A stretch of DNA of 41,497 nucleotides, from assembly GCA_900771995.1 (NCBI GenBank), contig CAAGQC010000081.1:1-41497 (forward strand), written 5' to 3'. A program made the position numbers and the translations under genes. The notes under the pieces are model-generated. The model saw only the letters and a list, made by a program, of their open reading frames with translations, did no database searches and had not been told where the DNA came from. Position 1 is the first letter of the stretch. The number at the start of each line of letters is the position of its first letter. This DNA is from Lachnospiraceae bacterium. Its GTDB lineage: Bacteria; Bacillota; Clostridia; Lachnospirales; Lachnospiraceae. Of this stretch, positions 14,967 through 24,365 are shown piece by piece.

Positions 14967-17348
14967 CTATACCTGTTTTAACTTTGCAAAAGAGGCATAC
15001 ATGATCTTCTGTCCCGCCTGATCGAACTCCACGGTGACTTTATAGTCTCTGGGTTCTCTCACAATATTCAATACTGTGCCTTCCCCGTACTTGATATGAC
15101 GCACTCTGTCACCTACTGCGTAGTCCAGCGCCTCCGGCGCCTTGAATTCCGTACCTTTCTGCAGTCCCGCCAGTTGGTTCAGACCGCTGATTCCCTTGGA
15201 AATATAAGGTTTATCCGCCCTGGCCGTAACCCGGGGCTTTAAAGTCGCCTTGGGTCTGGGATCAAATCCCGTATTGCCAAAGCCTCCGAATCCACTGTCC
15301 GAACCACCGGATCTTGGGGACGCAATAGCTTCCAGTCCCATGGCACGCAGGGCCGCCTCATTGGCTCTTCTGGCCTGGAAATCTTCCAGATCATCATCCC
15401 GGTATCTTCTGCTGGGGGGCAGAGTATTGTCCAGCAGCTCCTTCGGAATCTCCCGTACAAAACGGCTTACCGGATTGTACTGGGTCTCCCCGCGCAGCAT
15501 TCTGCTCTTTGCACAGGTCAGGGTCAGATCCTCTTTGGCTCTGGTGATCCCCACATAAGCCAGTCGTCTCTCCTCCTCGATCTCCAGCGGGTCATCGGAC
15601 GCAATAGTCATAAAGCTGGGGAACAGTCCGTCCTCCATACCGGCGAGATACACCACCGGGAATTCCAGTCCTTTGGCACTGTGCAGCGTCATGAGCAGTA
15701 CCCGGTTGTCACCATTCTCCACATTGTCAATGTCCGCCACCAGCATAATCTCCTCTAAAAATTCCGACAAAGACGGCTCATCATGGGTCTCCTCATATGC
15801 GGCCGCCTTGGTGATCAGTTCATCTACGTTCCCCAGACGGTCCTCTGCGGATTCCTCATCCTGATCCCGCAGATACTCCGCGTAATCAATCCGCTCCAGC
15901 AGTGATTTGATCAGATCCGGCAAGGTATAAGAGGATAGTCCGCTACGCAATACCTCGATCAGGTTCACAAATCCCCGGATCTTGGTCTCCGCTCTGCCCA
16001 GTCCCTTAATCTGGTCTGCTTCGCATAACGCATCAAATAAAGTAATATCCTTCATCTGCGCGTAGTCAGCTACCTTTTCCAGCGATGCCGCACCGATGCT
16101 TCGTTTCGGTACATTAATGATTCTGCGCAGAGCCACTTCGTCCCTGCCGTTATCAATGGTCTTCAGATATGCCAGAATATCCCGGATCTCCTGTCTGGCA
16201 TAGAAGTTCACACCTCCTACCACATGATAGGGAATCCCTTCCACCACCATACGTTCTTCCAGAAGTCTGGACTGGGCGTTGGTACGGTACAACACCGCAC
16301 AATCCGCATAGGCCATGCCGTCCTTGTTTACTTTACCGGCAATATCGTCCGCGATATATTCCGCCTCTTCGTAGGCGTTGTCAAACTGCCGGAAATGTAC
16401 CCGGCTGCCTGCTCCCTTTTCCGTCCAGAGGGCTTTTTCCTTACGGCCTCTGTTATTGCGGATCACCGCATTGGCCGCATCCAGAATGTTCTGGGTGGAA
16501 CGATAGTTCTGTTCCAGTTTGATCACTTTGGCATCCGGATATACCTTCTCGTAATCCAGAATGTTGCGGATATTGGCGCCTCGGAATTTATAGATGGACT
16601 GGTCATCATCACCTACCACACACAGATTACGGTAGCCGTCCGCCAGCAGACGGATCAGTTCAAACTGCGCCGTGTTGGTGTCCTGATACTCATCCACCAT
16701 GATATATTTAAAACGCTCCTGATAGTTATAGAGTACCTCCGGACAGCTTTTGAACAGTTCCACAGTCTTCACAATAATATCGTCAAAATCCAGTGCATTG
16801 CTCTTTTTCAGTGTTTCCTGATACTCTCTGTAGACCTTGGCAATGACGGACTTTTTATAATCTCCCACGGATTTCACTTCGAATTCCCGCACATCCACCA
16901 GTTCATCCTTGGCGGAAGAGATCTCCGAAAGCAGTGTCCGCTCCTTATACATCTTCGTGTCGATGTTCAGGCGCTTGCAGACCTGCTTCATCACCGATTT
17001 CTGGTCATCCGTATCATAGATGGTAAAATTCGTATCGTACCCCAACCGGTCGATATGTCTTCTGAGGATCCGCATACAGGTGGCATGGAAGGTTGCTACC
17101 CATACCTGATCCGCACCGAATCCTGCGATCTGATCCACACGTTCCCGCATCTCCTGTGCCGCCTTATTCGTAAAGGTAATGGCCAGAATGTTCCAGGGAT
17201 TCACTCCCATCTCATCGATCAGATATGCCACTCTGTGGGTCAGCACACGGGTCTTGCCGCTTCCTGCACCCGCCAACAGAAGGAGCGGTCCCTCCGTATG
17301 AAGCACCGCTTCTTTTTGTTCTTTATTTAAGGTATCATAAATACTCAT
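14967..17348 (-). CDS. pcrA: ATP-dependent 3'-5' DNA helicase PcrA (UvrD/Rep family)
   Basis: A 793-residue superfamily 1A helicase with all motifs: Walker A AGAGSGKT (about 26-33), motif II VDEYQDTN, motif III VVGDDDQSIYKFRGA, motif IV LEQNYRST, motif V TLHSAKGLEF and motif VI YVGITRA. The C-terminal Tudor-like domain (YAVGDRVRHIKYGEG) is the one that lets PcrA bind RNA polymerase. It unwinds DNA in repair and rolling-circle replication and removes RecA and stalled polymerase. The ATG lies 3 bases after the stop of the GGDEF/EAL gene, with AAAGGG inside that gene's end, so the two are co-transcribed. Confidence 0.96.
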   Translation of the reverse strand: MSIYDTLNKEQKEAVLHTEGPLLLLAGAGSGKTRVLTHRVAYLIDEMGVNPWNILAITFTNKAAQEMRERVDQIAGFGADQVWVATFHATCMRILRRHIDRLGYDTNFTIYDTDDQKSVMKQVCKRLNIDTKMYKERTLLSEISSAKDELVDVREFEVKSVGDYKKSVIAKVYREYQETLKKSNALDFDDIIVKTVELFKSCPEVLYNYQERFKYIMVDEYQDTNTAQFELIRLLADGYRNLCVVGDDDQSIYKFRGANIRNILDYEKVYPDAKVIKLEQNYRSTQNILDAANAVIRNNRGRKEKALWTEKGAGSRVHFRQFDNAYEEAEYIADDIAGKVNKDGMAYADCAVLYRTNAQSRLLEERMVVEGIPYHVVGGVNFYARQEIRDILAYLKTIDNGRDEVALRRIINVPKRSIGAASLEKVADYAQMKDITLFDALCEADQIKGLGRAETKIRGFVNLIEVLRSGLSSYTLPDLIKSLLERIDYAEYLRDQDEESAEDRLGNVDELITKAAAYEETHDEPSLSEFLEEIMLVADIDNVENGDNRVLLMTLHSAKGLEFPVVYLAGMEDGLFPSFMTIASDDPLEIEEERRLAYVGITRAKEDLTLTCAKSRMLRGETQYNPVSRFVREIPKELLDNTLPPSRRYRDDDLEDFQARRANEAALRAMGLEAIASPRSGGSDSGFGGFGNTGFDPRPKATLKPRVTARADKPYISKGISGLNQLAGLQKGTEFKAPEALDYAVGDRVRHIKYGEGTVLNIVREPRDYKVTVEFDQAGQKIMYASFAKLKQV

Positions 17349-17351
17349 GAA

Positions 17352-20213
17352 TTACGCATTATCCCTTTCATTAAATTCCTGCAAAAACTTCCGGAAATCT
17401 TCGATGGACATGGGCTTTGCATAAAAATACCCCTGTACGATGTCACAGTCTGCCAGCCGCAGCATGTCCAACTGCTCCTCCGTCTCCACACCCTCTGCCA
17501 ATACCTTGAAGCCGAGATGCTTCAACATTTTAGTCAGATATTTAATAATTGTCAATGCCGTTTCTTCCCGTTCGCTGTTCATGGTATCATCCAGGAACTG
17601 TTTGTCCAGCTTCACCGTGTCCACCGTCACTTTGGACAGTACATTCAAGGAAGAATAGCCGCTGCCGAAATCATCCACCGAGATCTCCACACCTTTGTCC
17701 CTAAGAGTCTCCAGATTGTTGGTCAGCTTATTCAGATCCGACATAAAGACAGACTCCGTCACTTCCACCTCCAGCAATTCGCTGGGTACTTTATAGTCTT
17801 TCAGCCGTTTTAAAATATTCGGCACAAAATCCGGATATTCGTTGTGTCTTCTGGAGAAATTCACCGAGATCGGCACCACTTCTTCTCCCTGTGCCAGTGC
17901 ATCCCGCAGATATTCCATCACCTGATCCAGTACCGCGAAATCCACCTTGGTAACAAACCCGTTTCTCTCAAAGACATCAATAAACCTTCCCGGCATCACC
18001 ATGGAACCGTCCGCCCGGATCCATCGCACCAGTGCCTCTGCCCCGACGACCTTCCCCGTATGCAGGGACACCTTCGGTTGCAGATACGCCCGGAATTCTT
18101 TGTTATTATAAGCGCTGACCATGCCGGATACGATCTCTCTGGTATTCTCCAGATCCCTGCGGATCTTCTCCGTATAGATTTCCACCGCACTGTCCACTTT
18201 CTGGGTCTTACACTGTTTTCTGGCCTCGTTGGCATTATCCATCATGGAAGACACGGACCAGTCATTCTCCAGGATCTCATACATTCCCGTGGCGATGACC
18301 AGATTGCACTGGTCGTAGCGGCTGTTGGTCCTTTGTACAAAAGCATTGGTGAATTCCAGATATTCGTCTCTGGCATTCTCCACCGTATCTTCTTTCAGCA
18401 CTCCTACAAAATGATCCGAAGTCACACGGCAGAACAATACCCCGTCCTGACACTTTTCCTGCAAAGCTACCGCAAAATCATGCAGGATCCGGTCTCCCAC
18501 TTCGTAGCCGTACATTTCGTTCACATATTGGAAATTGGAAAAATCGGAGGACACAAAAAACAATCCGTTCTTTCCGTGGGTGGCCATATAAGCTTCCAGC
18601 TTGTCCACGAACTTGTTATATACCGGCAGGCCGGTCAATGCGTCATAGTTTAGCTTCCGGTTCAGTTCCCGCTGATCTCTCTCCGCATTTTTCAACATCC
18701 TGAGCCGGTTGAAGATCTGGTGGGAGATTCTGCACAGCGCATTTTTCTCCTCCTGCCACGTTCTTTCCGTGTGCCGATCCGAGAAAATAACGCTGGCTTT
18801 TAATCCTTTTGCGGCCGTGGACATTACGATCATCACAGACTCTGCCTCTTCCTTGTAGACATCGGGAGTCTCTGACTGCAGATAGATCGCGGCACCGGAT
18901 TCATCTGCATTTTTTCGGATCCTGTCCCACTCAAATACCCCGGGATTCAGAATCCTTCTGGCAAAATCTTTCTTCTCTTCGCGGTTCCACTGATAACGGA
19001 TCGCTGGTCCTGCCTCGTTGACTTCCACACAGATCATGTCGTCGATCCCGAAAAAGCTGCAGGTCCGCTCACAGATCACCTTCAATGCACTGGTCAGATT
19101 CGGTACATTTTCCAACAGATCCATACAGAACAGCACAAGATCTTCCGCACTCTCAAACTGGGCCTCTTTGTGGACGATCTCGTCCTCTTTGTTCTCCTCA
19201 CTGTCCAGATAACTCTTGCCGGGCAATGCCACGCCTTCCTTGACATCCAGCAGATAATAAGCGCCCTTTCCCCTGCTCTTTACCTGGTACAGTGCAGCGT
19301 CCGCCCACTGGAACAACAGATTGTAGTCCGTCACCGTGCCGTCCGTCACTGCCACGCCAAGGCTGCAGGAAATGTGCAGTCCCGTCTTGTCATCGTCATA
19401 GCGGTCGGACATACAGCGGTTCAGCTGTTTTAATTTCTCCTCCAGCTGATCTCGGTCCATGTCTTCCACATAGAAGACAAATTCATCGCCGCCGATCCTG
19501 CCTTTTAACGCTCCTGGGAAAATATTACTGAGTTCATCCGCAAAAGAGCATAGCACCGCATCTCCAAACAGATGACCATTGGTGTCGTTGATCTTCTTAA
19601 AACTGTCCACATCCTGTACCACCAAATAGGCGGTCTGTCCGCGTTTCAGGTTCTGCAGTCTGGCACCGATCTGTTGTTTGATGGTGGAATTGTTCAATAA
19701 TCCGGTCAGGGAATCCTTCTGGGATTTTTCCCGCAGTTCCCATTCTTTTTTCTTCTGGTCATCAATGTCACAGACTTTTCCCAGAACCCGTTCCGGTTCT
19801 CCCGCTTCATCATAAAAAGTCTGTCCGATGACTTTCACCCACCGGGGATTCCCCTCCGCATCGATCTTGCAGAGTTCAATATAAATATCCGGCTTACCGC
19901 TTCTCAGCACCTCTGCCAGCTGCTGTTCCACCGTCTCTGTCCGGTCTCCCGCCTCTCTGAGCAGATGATCCGTATACCTTTCCGTGATCTGTCTGGGATA
20001 CAGAATTCCTTCCCCCGGACCGGCATAGTACATTTTATCCTCTGTAATGTCATACTCAAAGATCAGATCTCCGGACATGCGTATCACAGCCATCAGCTTT
20101 TCCCGTTCCCGGTGCAGTTTCCTGGTGGTCTCATCCAGCTGTCTGTCCACATCCTCCGTCTGTTTTTCCTGCATTGTAACCCCGTTTTTTAATCCCATGC
20201 ACTTTTCTTCCAT
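17352..20213 (-). CDS. PAS-GGDEF-GAF-GGDEF(degenerate)-EAL signalling protein
   Basis: A 953-residue cytoplasmic protein, no membrane segments. Order: short coiled coil (15-40), PAS (about 40-155), GGDEF domain (165-325) with intact GGDEF at 241-245, GAF-like domain (350-510), a second GGDEF-type fold with TSDHF in place of GGDEF (about 598-602), and an EAL domain (690-945) with EALVRW, DDFGSGYSS, KLDKQF and AEGVET. The first GGDEF may synthesise c-di-GMP and EAL may hydrolyse it; the second GGDEF looks inactive. No RxxD inhibitory site is seen before the first GGDEF. AGAGGG precedes the ATG. It is 20 bases after the zinc-ribbon gene and 3 before pcrA. Confidence 0.92.
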   Translation of the reverse strand: MEEKCMGLKNGVTMQEKQTEDVDRQLDETTRKLHREREKLMAVIRMSGDLIFEYDITEDKMYYAGPGEGILYPRQITERYTDHLLREAGDRTETVEQQLAEVLRSGKPDIYIELCKIDAEGNPRWVKVIGQTFYDEAGEPERVLGKVCDIDDQKKKEWELREKSQKDSLTGLLNNSTIKQQIGARLQNLKRGQTAYLVVQDVDSFKKINDTNGHLFGDAVLCSFADELSNIFPGALKGRIGGDEFVFYVEDMDRDQLEEKLKQLNRCMSDRYDDDKTGLHISCSLGVAVTDGTVTDYNLLFQWADAALYQVKSRGKGAYYLLDVKEGVALPGKSYLDSEENKEDEIVHKEAQFESAEDLVLFCMDLLENVPNLTSALKVICERTCSFFGIDDMICVEVNEAGPAIRYQWNREEKKDFARRILNPGVFEWDRIRKNADESGAAIYLQSETPDVYKEEAESVMIVMSTAAKGLKASVIFSDRHTERTWQEEKNALCRISHQIFNRLRMLKNAERDQRELNRKLNYDALTGLPVYNKFVDKLEAYMATHGKNGLFFVSSDFSNFQYVNEMYGYEVGDRILHDFAVALQEKCQDGVLFCRVTSDHFVGVLKEDTVENARDEYLEFTNAFVQRTNSRYDQCNLVIATGMYEILENDWSVSSMMDNANEARKQCKTQKVDSAVEIYTEKIRRDLENTREIVSGMVSAYNNKEFRAYLQPKVSLHTGKVVGAEALVRWIRADGSMVMPGRFIDVFERNGFVTKVDFAVLDQVMEYLRDALAQGEEVVPISVNFSRRHNEYPDFVPNILKRLKDYKVPSELLEVEVTESVFMSDLNKLTNNLETLRDKGVEISVDDFGSGYSSLNVLSKVTVDTVKLDKQFLDDTMNSEREETALTIIKYLTKMLKHLGFKVLAEGVETEEQLDMLRLADCDIVQGYFYAKPMSIEDFRKFLQEFNERDNA

Positions 20214-20233
20214 GCAGACCCTCTTTGCTTTCT

Positions 20234-20995
20234 CTACGCCTCTTCCACCCGGCTGAAATTCCAGATGCGCAGATTGTATTCCACGATCGGCGTATCACAG
20301 TAAATACACTTCTTGGCTCCCAGTCCCGGAAGCGGTGCTCCACAGTTGGGACAGTTCAGTCCCAGGCCGGCATCCGCCTGATTCTCGATCATATCCTGAT
20401 CCTGGATATAGACCAGTTCCACATTGTACTTTGCCTGCTCCTTGTGATCTTCGCTGCCTTTTATGAGTTTCCCGTTCTCTTTTAATGCATGCATGTATTC
20501 CACCGCCGATTGCAGAACAATGCTCTGCCTTCCTTTCAGTTTGCGGTACTGGTGGATCTCCGTCCTGTGAATATGGATATTTTCAAAGCTCTCCTTCTGG
20601 GACTGGTTCTGTAACATCTCCAGCCGCAGTCTGAGCTGTTCTTTCAATTCTCTTGTTCCTTCCGACAAAAGTGCCGGATTCTGTCTGGTAATGCTCTGCA
20701 GATAAGAGGTCAGTACATTCTCCGCTCTGCTCTTCATCTCATCATAGTGAAATTCCGGGAAATCCCGCATGATGGAGGGCATGTACAGATTCGTTGCGGA
20801 AGAGACAGACTTCGGTGTCATCTCCACTTCCTTTTCTCTCTGCTTCATTCCTTCGATCATGGAATCCGTTCCGAATAACATCCGGGACGTTTCTCTCATT
20901 TTTCTCTTAATATTGCAATAGGCATAATAGATGATTCCTGCCAGCACCAGAAGCAATACCAATATGACAATTATCGCAATCAGATTTCCGCTCAT
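20234..20995 (-). CDS. Membrane-anchored zinc-ribbon protein, Tim44-like middle domain
   Basis: A 253-residue protein. A single N-terminal membrane segment (5-28) is followed by a linker, a helical domain (about 75-215) resembling Tim44-like folds (FHYDEMKSRAENVL, RLRLEMLQ, YNVELVYIQDQD), and a C-terminal zinc ribbon CPNCGAPL...CIYCDTP (about 218-238). The function is unknown to me. It lies downstream of an SPFH protein that also has zinc ribbons and 20 bases upstream of the GGDEF/EAL gene, suggesting a membrane-associated assembly. The branched palindrome lies between it and the SPFH gene. Confidence 0.75.
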   Translation of the reverse strand: MSGNLIAIIVILVLLLVLAGIIYYAYCNIKRKMRETSRMLFGTDSMIEGMKQREKEVEMTPKSVSSATNLYMPSIMRDFPEFHYDEMKSRAENVLTSYLQSITRQNPALLSEGTRELKEQLRLRLEMLQNQSQKESFENIHIHRTEIHQYRKLKGRQSIVLQSAVEYMHALKENGKLIKGSEDHKEQAKYNVELVYIQDQDMIENQADAGLGLNCPNCGAPLPGLGAKKCIYCDTPIVEYNLRIWNFSRVEEA

Positions 20996-21043
20996 TTATG
21001 TTTTTCTCTGTTTTCTCATTCTGTATGTAATATTTCAGTAACG

Positions 21044-21165
21044 CAGTTCAAGAGCGCCATTCGTGCCTCCCTTTGCTCATGAAGTGGCACTCATCCCATG
21101 AACATATTCGTTCGCAAAATCATGCAAGCATGATTTCTGCTCTCGATATGTTCATGACTGAACTG
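21044..21165. repeat. Branched palindromic intergenic element
   Basis: Outer stem CAGTTCA (21044-21050) with TGAACTG (21159-21165). Inside are arm one, GTGCC (21063-21067) with GGCAC (21086-21090), and a long arm, CATGAACATAT (21097-21107) with ATATGTTCATG (21146-21156), continued by GCA/TGC and ATCATGC-AA-GCATGAT. It is a cloverleaf-like foldable unit of 122 bases, followed by the SPFH terminator hairpin. It resembles dispersed REP/MITE-type elements or a structured RNA. Copy number in the genome is unknown. Confidence 0.55.
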
Positions 21166-21177
21166 TTGACAGCAAAG

Positions 21178-21207
21178 TACAGCAGACGCCAAAAGGCATC
21201 CGCTGTA
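21178..21207 (-). terminator. Terminator-like hairpin after the SPFH gene
   Basis: A 13-bp stem (TACAGCGGATGCC with GGCGTCTGCTGTA, two G-U pairs) and a TTTT loop; the T tail is weak (CTTTGC). It lies 35 bases after the SPFH stop, so readthrough to the next gene is likely. Confidence 0.55.
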
Positions 21208-21242
21208 CTGCTGCTTCGTAAAACTATTCTGCTGAATATGTA

Positions 21243-22604
21243 TTATACTCTGTCGTTCTCATCAAAAGGATCGCCGCACTCCGGGCAGAACTTGGGAGGA
21301 TGCACGGGATCTTCCGGCTCCCAGCCACACTTGTCACATCTGTACAGCGGCGCGCCTTCCGGCTTCTTTGCTCCGCACTCGGAACAGAACTTGCCCTGGT
21401 TCACCGTGCCACAGCTGCAGGTCCAGCCTGCATCGGAGGGCTTGGGTGCGCCACACTCGGAGCAAAACTTGCCGCGGTTATCCGTTGCGCCACAACTGCA
21501 GGTCCAGCCAAGTACCGGTGCCTGCATCTTAGGGCTCTGATCCTGCACGGGTGCCGCCTGTGCCTGCTGCATCATACCCATACCATTCTGCTGTGCATCC
21601 ATCTGGTACAGCTGTCCGGCATTGATTCCGCCTACCATGTTGGCCATGTTCATACCGGCAAATGCCATCATGGGACCGGTGGAAGTGTTGGATGCTGCCA
21701 TCTTCATAGCCTCAGCCTGTGCAGCGGTCATGGTAGCTGCTGCCATGCCGGTGTTACGCAGTACTGCGGTTCTCTGCAGATCTGCAATGGTCTTCGCATC
21801 CTCATCGGGAATCTTCGCAGAGTTGATATTGATGGTAACGATCTCGATACCGCGAAGCTTGGTCCACAGATCAGAAAGTTCATCCTTCAAAGCCTCTGTC
21901 AGTTCCTCGGTATGTGCGGGGATCTCGCTGGGACGAACACCCTTTGCGGAGATCTTCGCCAGTGCGGGCTGCAATGCTGTCAGCAGTTCAGCCTTCATCT
22001 TCGCTACCAGTTCGCTTCTGGTGTAGGACTCTGTTACGTTACCACATACATTCTTGTAGAATAACAGCGGATCTACCAGATGGAAGGAGTACTCACCGTT
22101 ACAACGTAAGGAAGTATCCAGATCCAGTCCGATATTCTGATCGATCACACGGAAAGGAATGGGGCTTGCGGTACCAAAGAGGTTGTTCATGATCTCCTTG
22201 ATATTGAAGAAGTACACTCTCTGATCCTTCGCTGCATTGCCGCCAAAGGTAAAACGCTTTCCGATATTGGAAAATGTATTTTTAACGCTCTCGCCAAGAT
22301 TTCCGTAGAATAAGCTGGGCTCTGTGGAGGAATCGTATACGAATTCACCCGCATCGGCACAGAACTCCACGATTCCGCCCTGATCCACGATGATCATACA
22401 CTGTCCTTCATTGACCGCTACGATGGAACCGTTGGAGATAATGTTCTCCACACCCTTGGTATTGCTGTTGCGTCCATTGGTTACACGCTGTTGTCCTTTT
22501 ACTACCAGCACATCATTGGAAAGGGAATCACAATAGAAATACTCTCTCCACTGGTCAGCCATCATGCTGCTGACCGCATCTTTTGCTGCTCTGATTAAAC
22601 CCAT
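21243..22604 (-). CDS. SPFH-domain protein with C-terminal zinc ribbons (YdjI-like)
   Basis: A 453-residue protein. An SPFH/band-7-type domain covers about 30-300 (SNDVLVVKGQQ, then ISNGSIVAVNEGQCMIIVDQGG), followed by a helical Ala/Met-rich stretch (305-365) and three Cys-rich zinc ribbons at the C terminus (WTCSCGATDNRGKFCSECGA; WTCSCGTVNQGKFCSECGA; YRCDKCGWEP...CPECGDPF). Such proteins are related to the virion-core-like / YdjI group and are thought to scaffold membrane microdomains. The first two ribbons are near-duplicates. GGAGGTGCGGTA precedes the ATG, and a promoter lies upstream. Confidence 0.85.
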   Translation of the reverse strand: MGLIRAAKDAVSSMMADQWREYFYCDSLSNDVLVVKGQQRVTNGRNSNTKGVENIISNGSIVAVNEGQCMIIVDQGGIVEFCADAGEFVYDSSTEPSLFYGNLGESVKNTFSNIGKRFTFGGNAAKDQRVYFFNIKEIMNNLFGTASPIPFRVIDQNIGLDLDTSLRCNGEYSFHLVDPLLFYKNVCGNVTESYTRSELVAKMKAELLTALQPALAKISAKGVRPSEIPAHTEELTEALKDELSDLWTKLRGIEIVTININSAKIPDEDAKTIADLQRTAVLRNTGMAAATMTAAQAEAMKMAASNTSTGPMMAFAGMNMANMVGGINAGQLYQMDAQQNGMGMMQQAQAAPVQDQSPKMQAPVLGWTCSCGATDNRGKFCSECGAPKPSDAGWTCSCGTVNQGKFCSECGAKKPEGAPLYRCDKCGWEPEDPVHPPKFCPECGDPFDENDRV

Positions 22605-22657
22605 TACCGCACCTCCGTTTTATATATGAAAAATCTATTCTTTTCCACATCTCTTAT

Positions 22658-22686
22658 ATTTTAGCAAATTTTACACATTCCCTCAA
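22658..22686 (-). promoter_or_regulatory. Promoter of the SPFH gene
   Basis: On minus TTGAGG (22681-22686), 17 bases, TAAAAT (22658-22663), about 50 bases before the start. Confidence 0.55.
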
Positions 22687-22797
22687 CTGCTTTTCGTAAA
22701 ATATCGTCATTTTTCCTTTACAATGTGTCGTTTTTCTACTAAACTGTGATACTAGAGATGTTTAAATACACTATAATATAAAAGGATCGAATAAAAA

Positions 22798-23295
22798 ATG
22801 GGTAAAAAAGCTACAAAAGCCGCTGATAATATGTACTATCTTGCACGTTGTGAAGCTGCTGAGACCAATCCGGACTTCAGCAGCCGGGAAAAAGCCGCAG
22901 AACTCATCGGCATTGACCGCACCAGGCTGGCCCGGATCGAACTGGACACCATCGTCCCCTATCCCGAGGAGGTCAAGGCCATGGCCGAAGCCTACAATAC
23001 GCCGGAGTTGAACAATTCCTTCTGCGCCAGAGAATGTCCCTTGGGACGCAACAATGTATCGGAGGTGGATATCGTAGATTTCGACCGGCTGGCATTAAAA
23101 GTACTGGGGTCCTTAAAGGATATCGATACCCTGCGGGCTTCCCTGATTGCCATCTCCGAGGACGGCATCATCTCTGAGAATGAGCGTCCGGCATTCCAGG
23201 ATATTCTGGATTCTCTGGAAAAGATCAGCACCAATGCCAAGGCTCTGAAGCTCTGGGCCATCAAAAACATACACATTCAGGAGGAGGACGTCTGA
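22798..23295 (+). CDS. XRE-family helix-turn-helix protein
   Basis: A 165-residue protein. Residues 12-70 form a Cro/C1-type helix-turn-helix (REKAAELIGIDRTRLARIE). After it comes a Cys-containing segment (CARECPLGR), and the rest is helical. It is a cytoplasmic regulator of unknown target. The ATG follows AAAGGATCG by 8 bases, and TATAAT lies 28 bases upstream of the start. It stands alone between convergent and divergent neighbours, with its stop inside its own terminator. The CARECPLG motif recurs in Lachnospiraceae HTH proteins, in my recollection. Confidence 0.8.
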   Translation: MGKKATKAADNMYYLARCEAAETNPDFSSREKAAELIGIDRTRLARIELDTIVPYPEEVKAMAEAYNTPELNNSFCARECPLGRNNVSEVDIVDFDRLALKVLGSLKDIDTLRASLIAISEDGIISENERPAFQDILDSLEKISTNAKALKLWAIKNIHIQEEDV

Positions 23296-23310
23296 TCCTC
23301 CTCCTTTTTC
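23281..23310 (+). terminator. Terminator overlapping the end of the XRE gene
   Basis: GAGGAGGA (23281-23288) pairs with TCCTCCTC (23296-23303), followed by CTTTTT. The stop codon is in the loop. Confidence 0.75.
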
Positions 23311-23330
23311 TTTCCTCTGTCTGCTTCTGC

Positions 23331-24344
23331 TTATCTGGCCGCCGCTTTTTCGGCGAATTCCGTCGTTACCAGTGTCTCGTAAGGTACTCTTGCTTTCAGC
23401 ACATCGGAGTCCTCCAGAATATTCTGTAACAGGTCAAAGGCGTCTTCATGGAAGATCAGATCCTTTTTCCAGGTATCCTGCCCCTGGTATCTGGCAACAA
23501 TGGCCGTCAGGGTATCACTTTCGGTCTCGGCAAACTGGGGTGCGATGCATCTGGCGATCTCTTCCGCACTGTGCTCCTGAACATAGTCCATGCCTTTTTG
23601 CAGGGCATTCGTGAAGGCCTGAATGGTTTCCGGATTCTTTTCCAGATAACTCTTCTTTGCAGAGAAAGAGGTATAGGGAACATAGCCGGACTCTTCTCCC
23701 AGAGATGCCACCACGTAACCGTCGCCTTTCTGTTCCAGCAATGTGGCATGAGGTTCGAACTCAATGGTGAAGTCCCCCTGTCCGCCGGAAAATGCTGCTG
23801 CCGTGGAACCGAAGTCTATGCTCTGGTCGATGGACAGATCCGTGGCGGGATCGATGTTATTTTTCGTCAGGATATATTCGAAGACCATCTCCGGCATGCC
23901 ACCCGCTCTGCCGCCTAAGACCTTCGCTCCTTTCAGCATATCCCATGAAAAATGATCTATGGGTTCTCTCGCCACCAGGAAATTCCCCGCCCGCTGGGTC
24001 AGCTGGGCAAAATTCACCACATAGTCTTCCGTCCCGCCGGCATAGGTGTAAATGGTGCTCTCACTTCCCATAAAGCCGATATCCGCTTCTCCGGTCAGCA
24101 CCGCCGTCATGGTCTTATCCGCGCCGAATCCCGTCACCAGTTCCAGGTCGATCCCGGCCTCCTCAAAATACCCTTCTTCGATGGCCACATACATCGGTGC
24201 ATAAAAAACAGAGTGGGCTACCTCGTTGAGCACCACTCTGGTCTTCTTTGGTCCGTTCGTCTGCTGTGTGCTGCCGCAGCCCGTAAGTGCAGCTGCCGCA
24301 AGCAATACAGACAATACTGTTGCCGTTACTTTCTTTGTTTTCAT
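23331..24344 (-). CDS. ABC transporter substrate-binding lipoprotein (SsuA/NMT1-like)
   Basis: A 337-residue protein with a Lys-rich signal peptide and lipobox LTGC (about 21-24), so it is anchored outside the membrane. The mature part matches the NitT/TauT/SsuA/ThiY class: YAPMYVAIEEGYFEEAGIDLE, FGADKTMTAVLTGEADIGFMG, and GGRAGGMPEMVFEYILTK. Ligands of this class are sulfonates, taurine, nitrate or HMP; the ligand here is not assigned. No permease or ATPase gene is nearby, so it is an orphan receptor. GGGAGG lies 10 bases before the ATG, with a palindrome just upstream. Confidence 0.88.
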   Translation of the reverse strand: MKTKKVTATVLSVLLAAAALTGCGSTQQTNGPKKTRVVLNEVAHSVFYAPMYVAIEEGYFEEAGIDLELVTGFGADKTMTAVLTGEADIGFMGSESTIYTYAGGTEDYVVNFAQLTQRAGNFLVAREPIDHFSWDMLKGAKVLGGRAGGMPEMVFEYILTKNNIDPATDLSIDQSIDFGSTAAAFSGGQGDFTIEFEPHATLLEQKGDGYVVASLGEESGYVPYTSFSAKKSYLEKNPETIQAFTNALQKGMDYVQEHSAEEIARCIAPQFAETESDTLTAIVARYQGQDTWKKDLIFHEDAFDLLQNILEDSDVLKARVPYETLVTTEFAEKAAAR

Positions 24345-24365
24345 AATCGTTCATCCTCCCTGAGA

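Noticed and set aside
16224..17330. 368-aa plus-strand frame
   Set aside because: Antisense of pcrA, whose motifs are unambiguous.
24163..24354. Alternative small frame at the start of the binding-protein gene
   Set aside because: It is out of frame with a clear signal peptide and lipobox starting at 24344.
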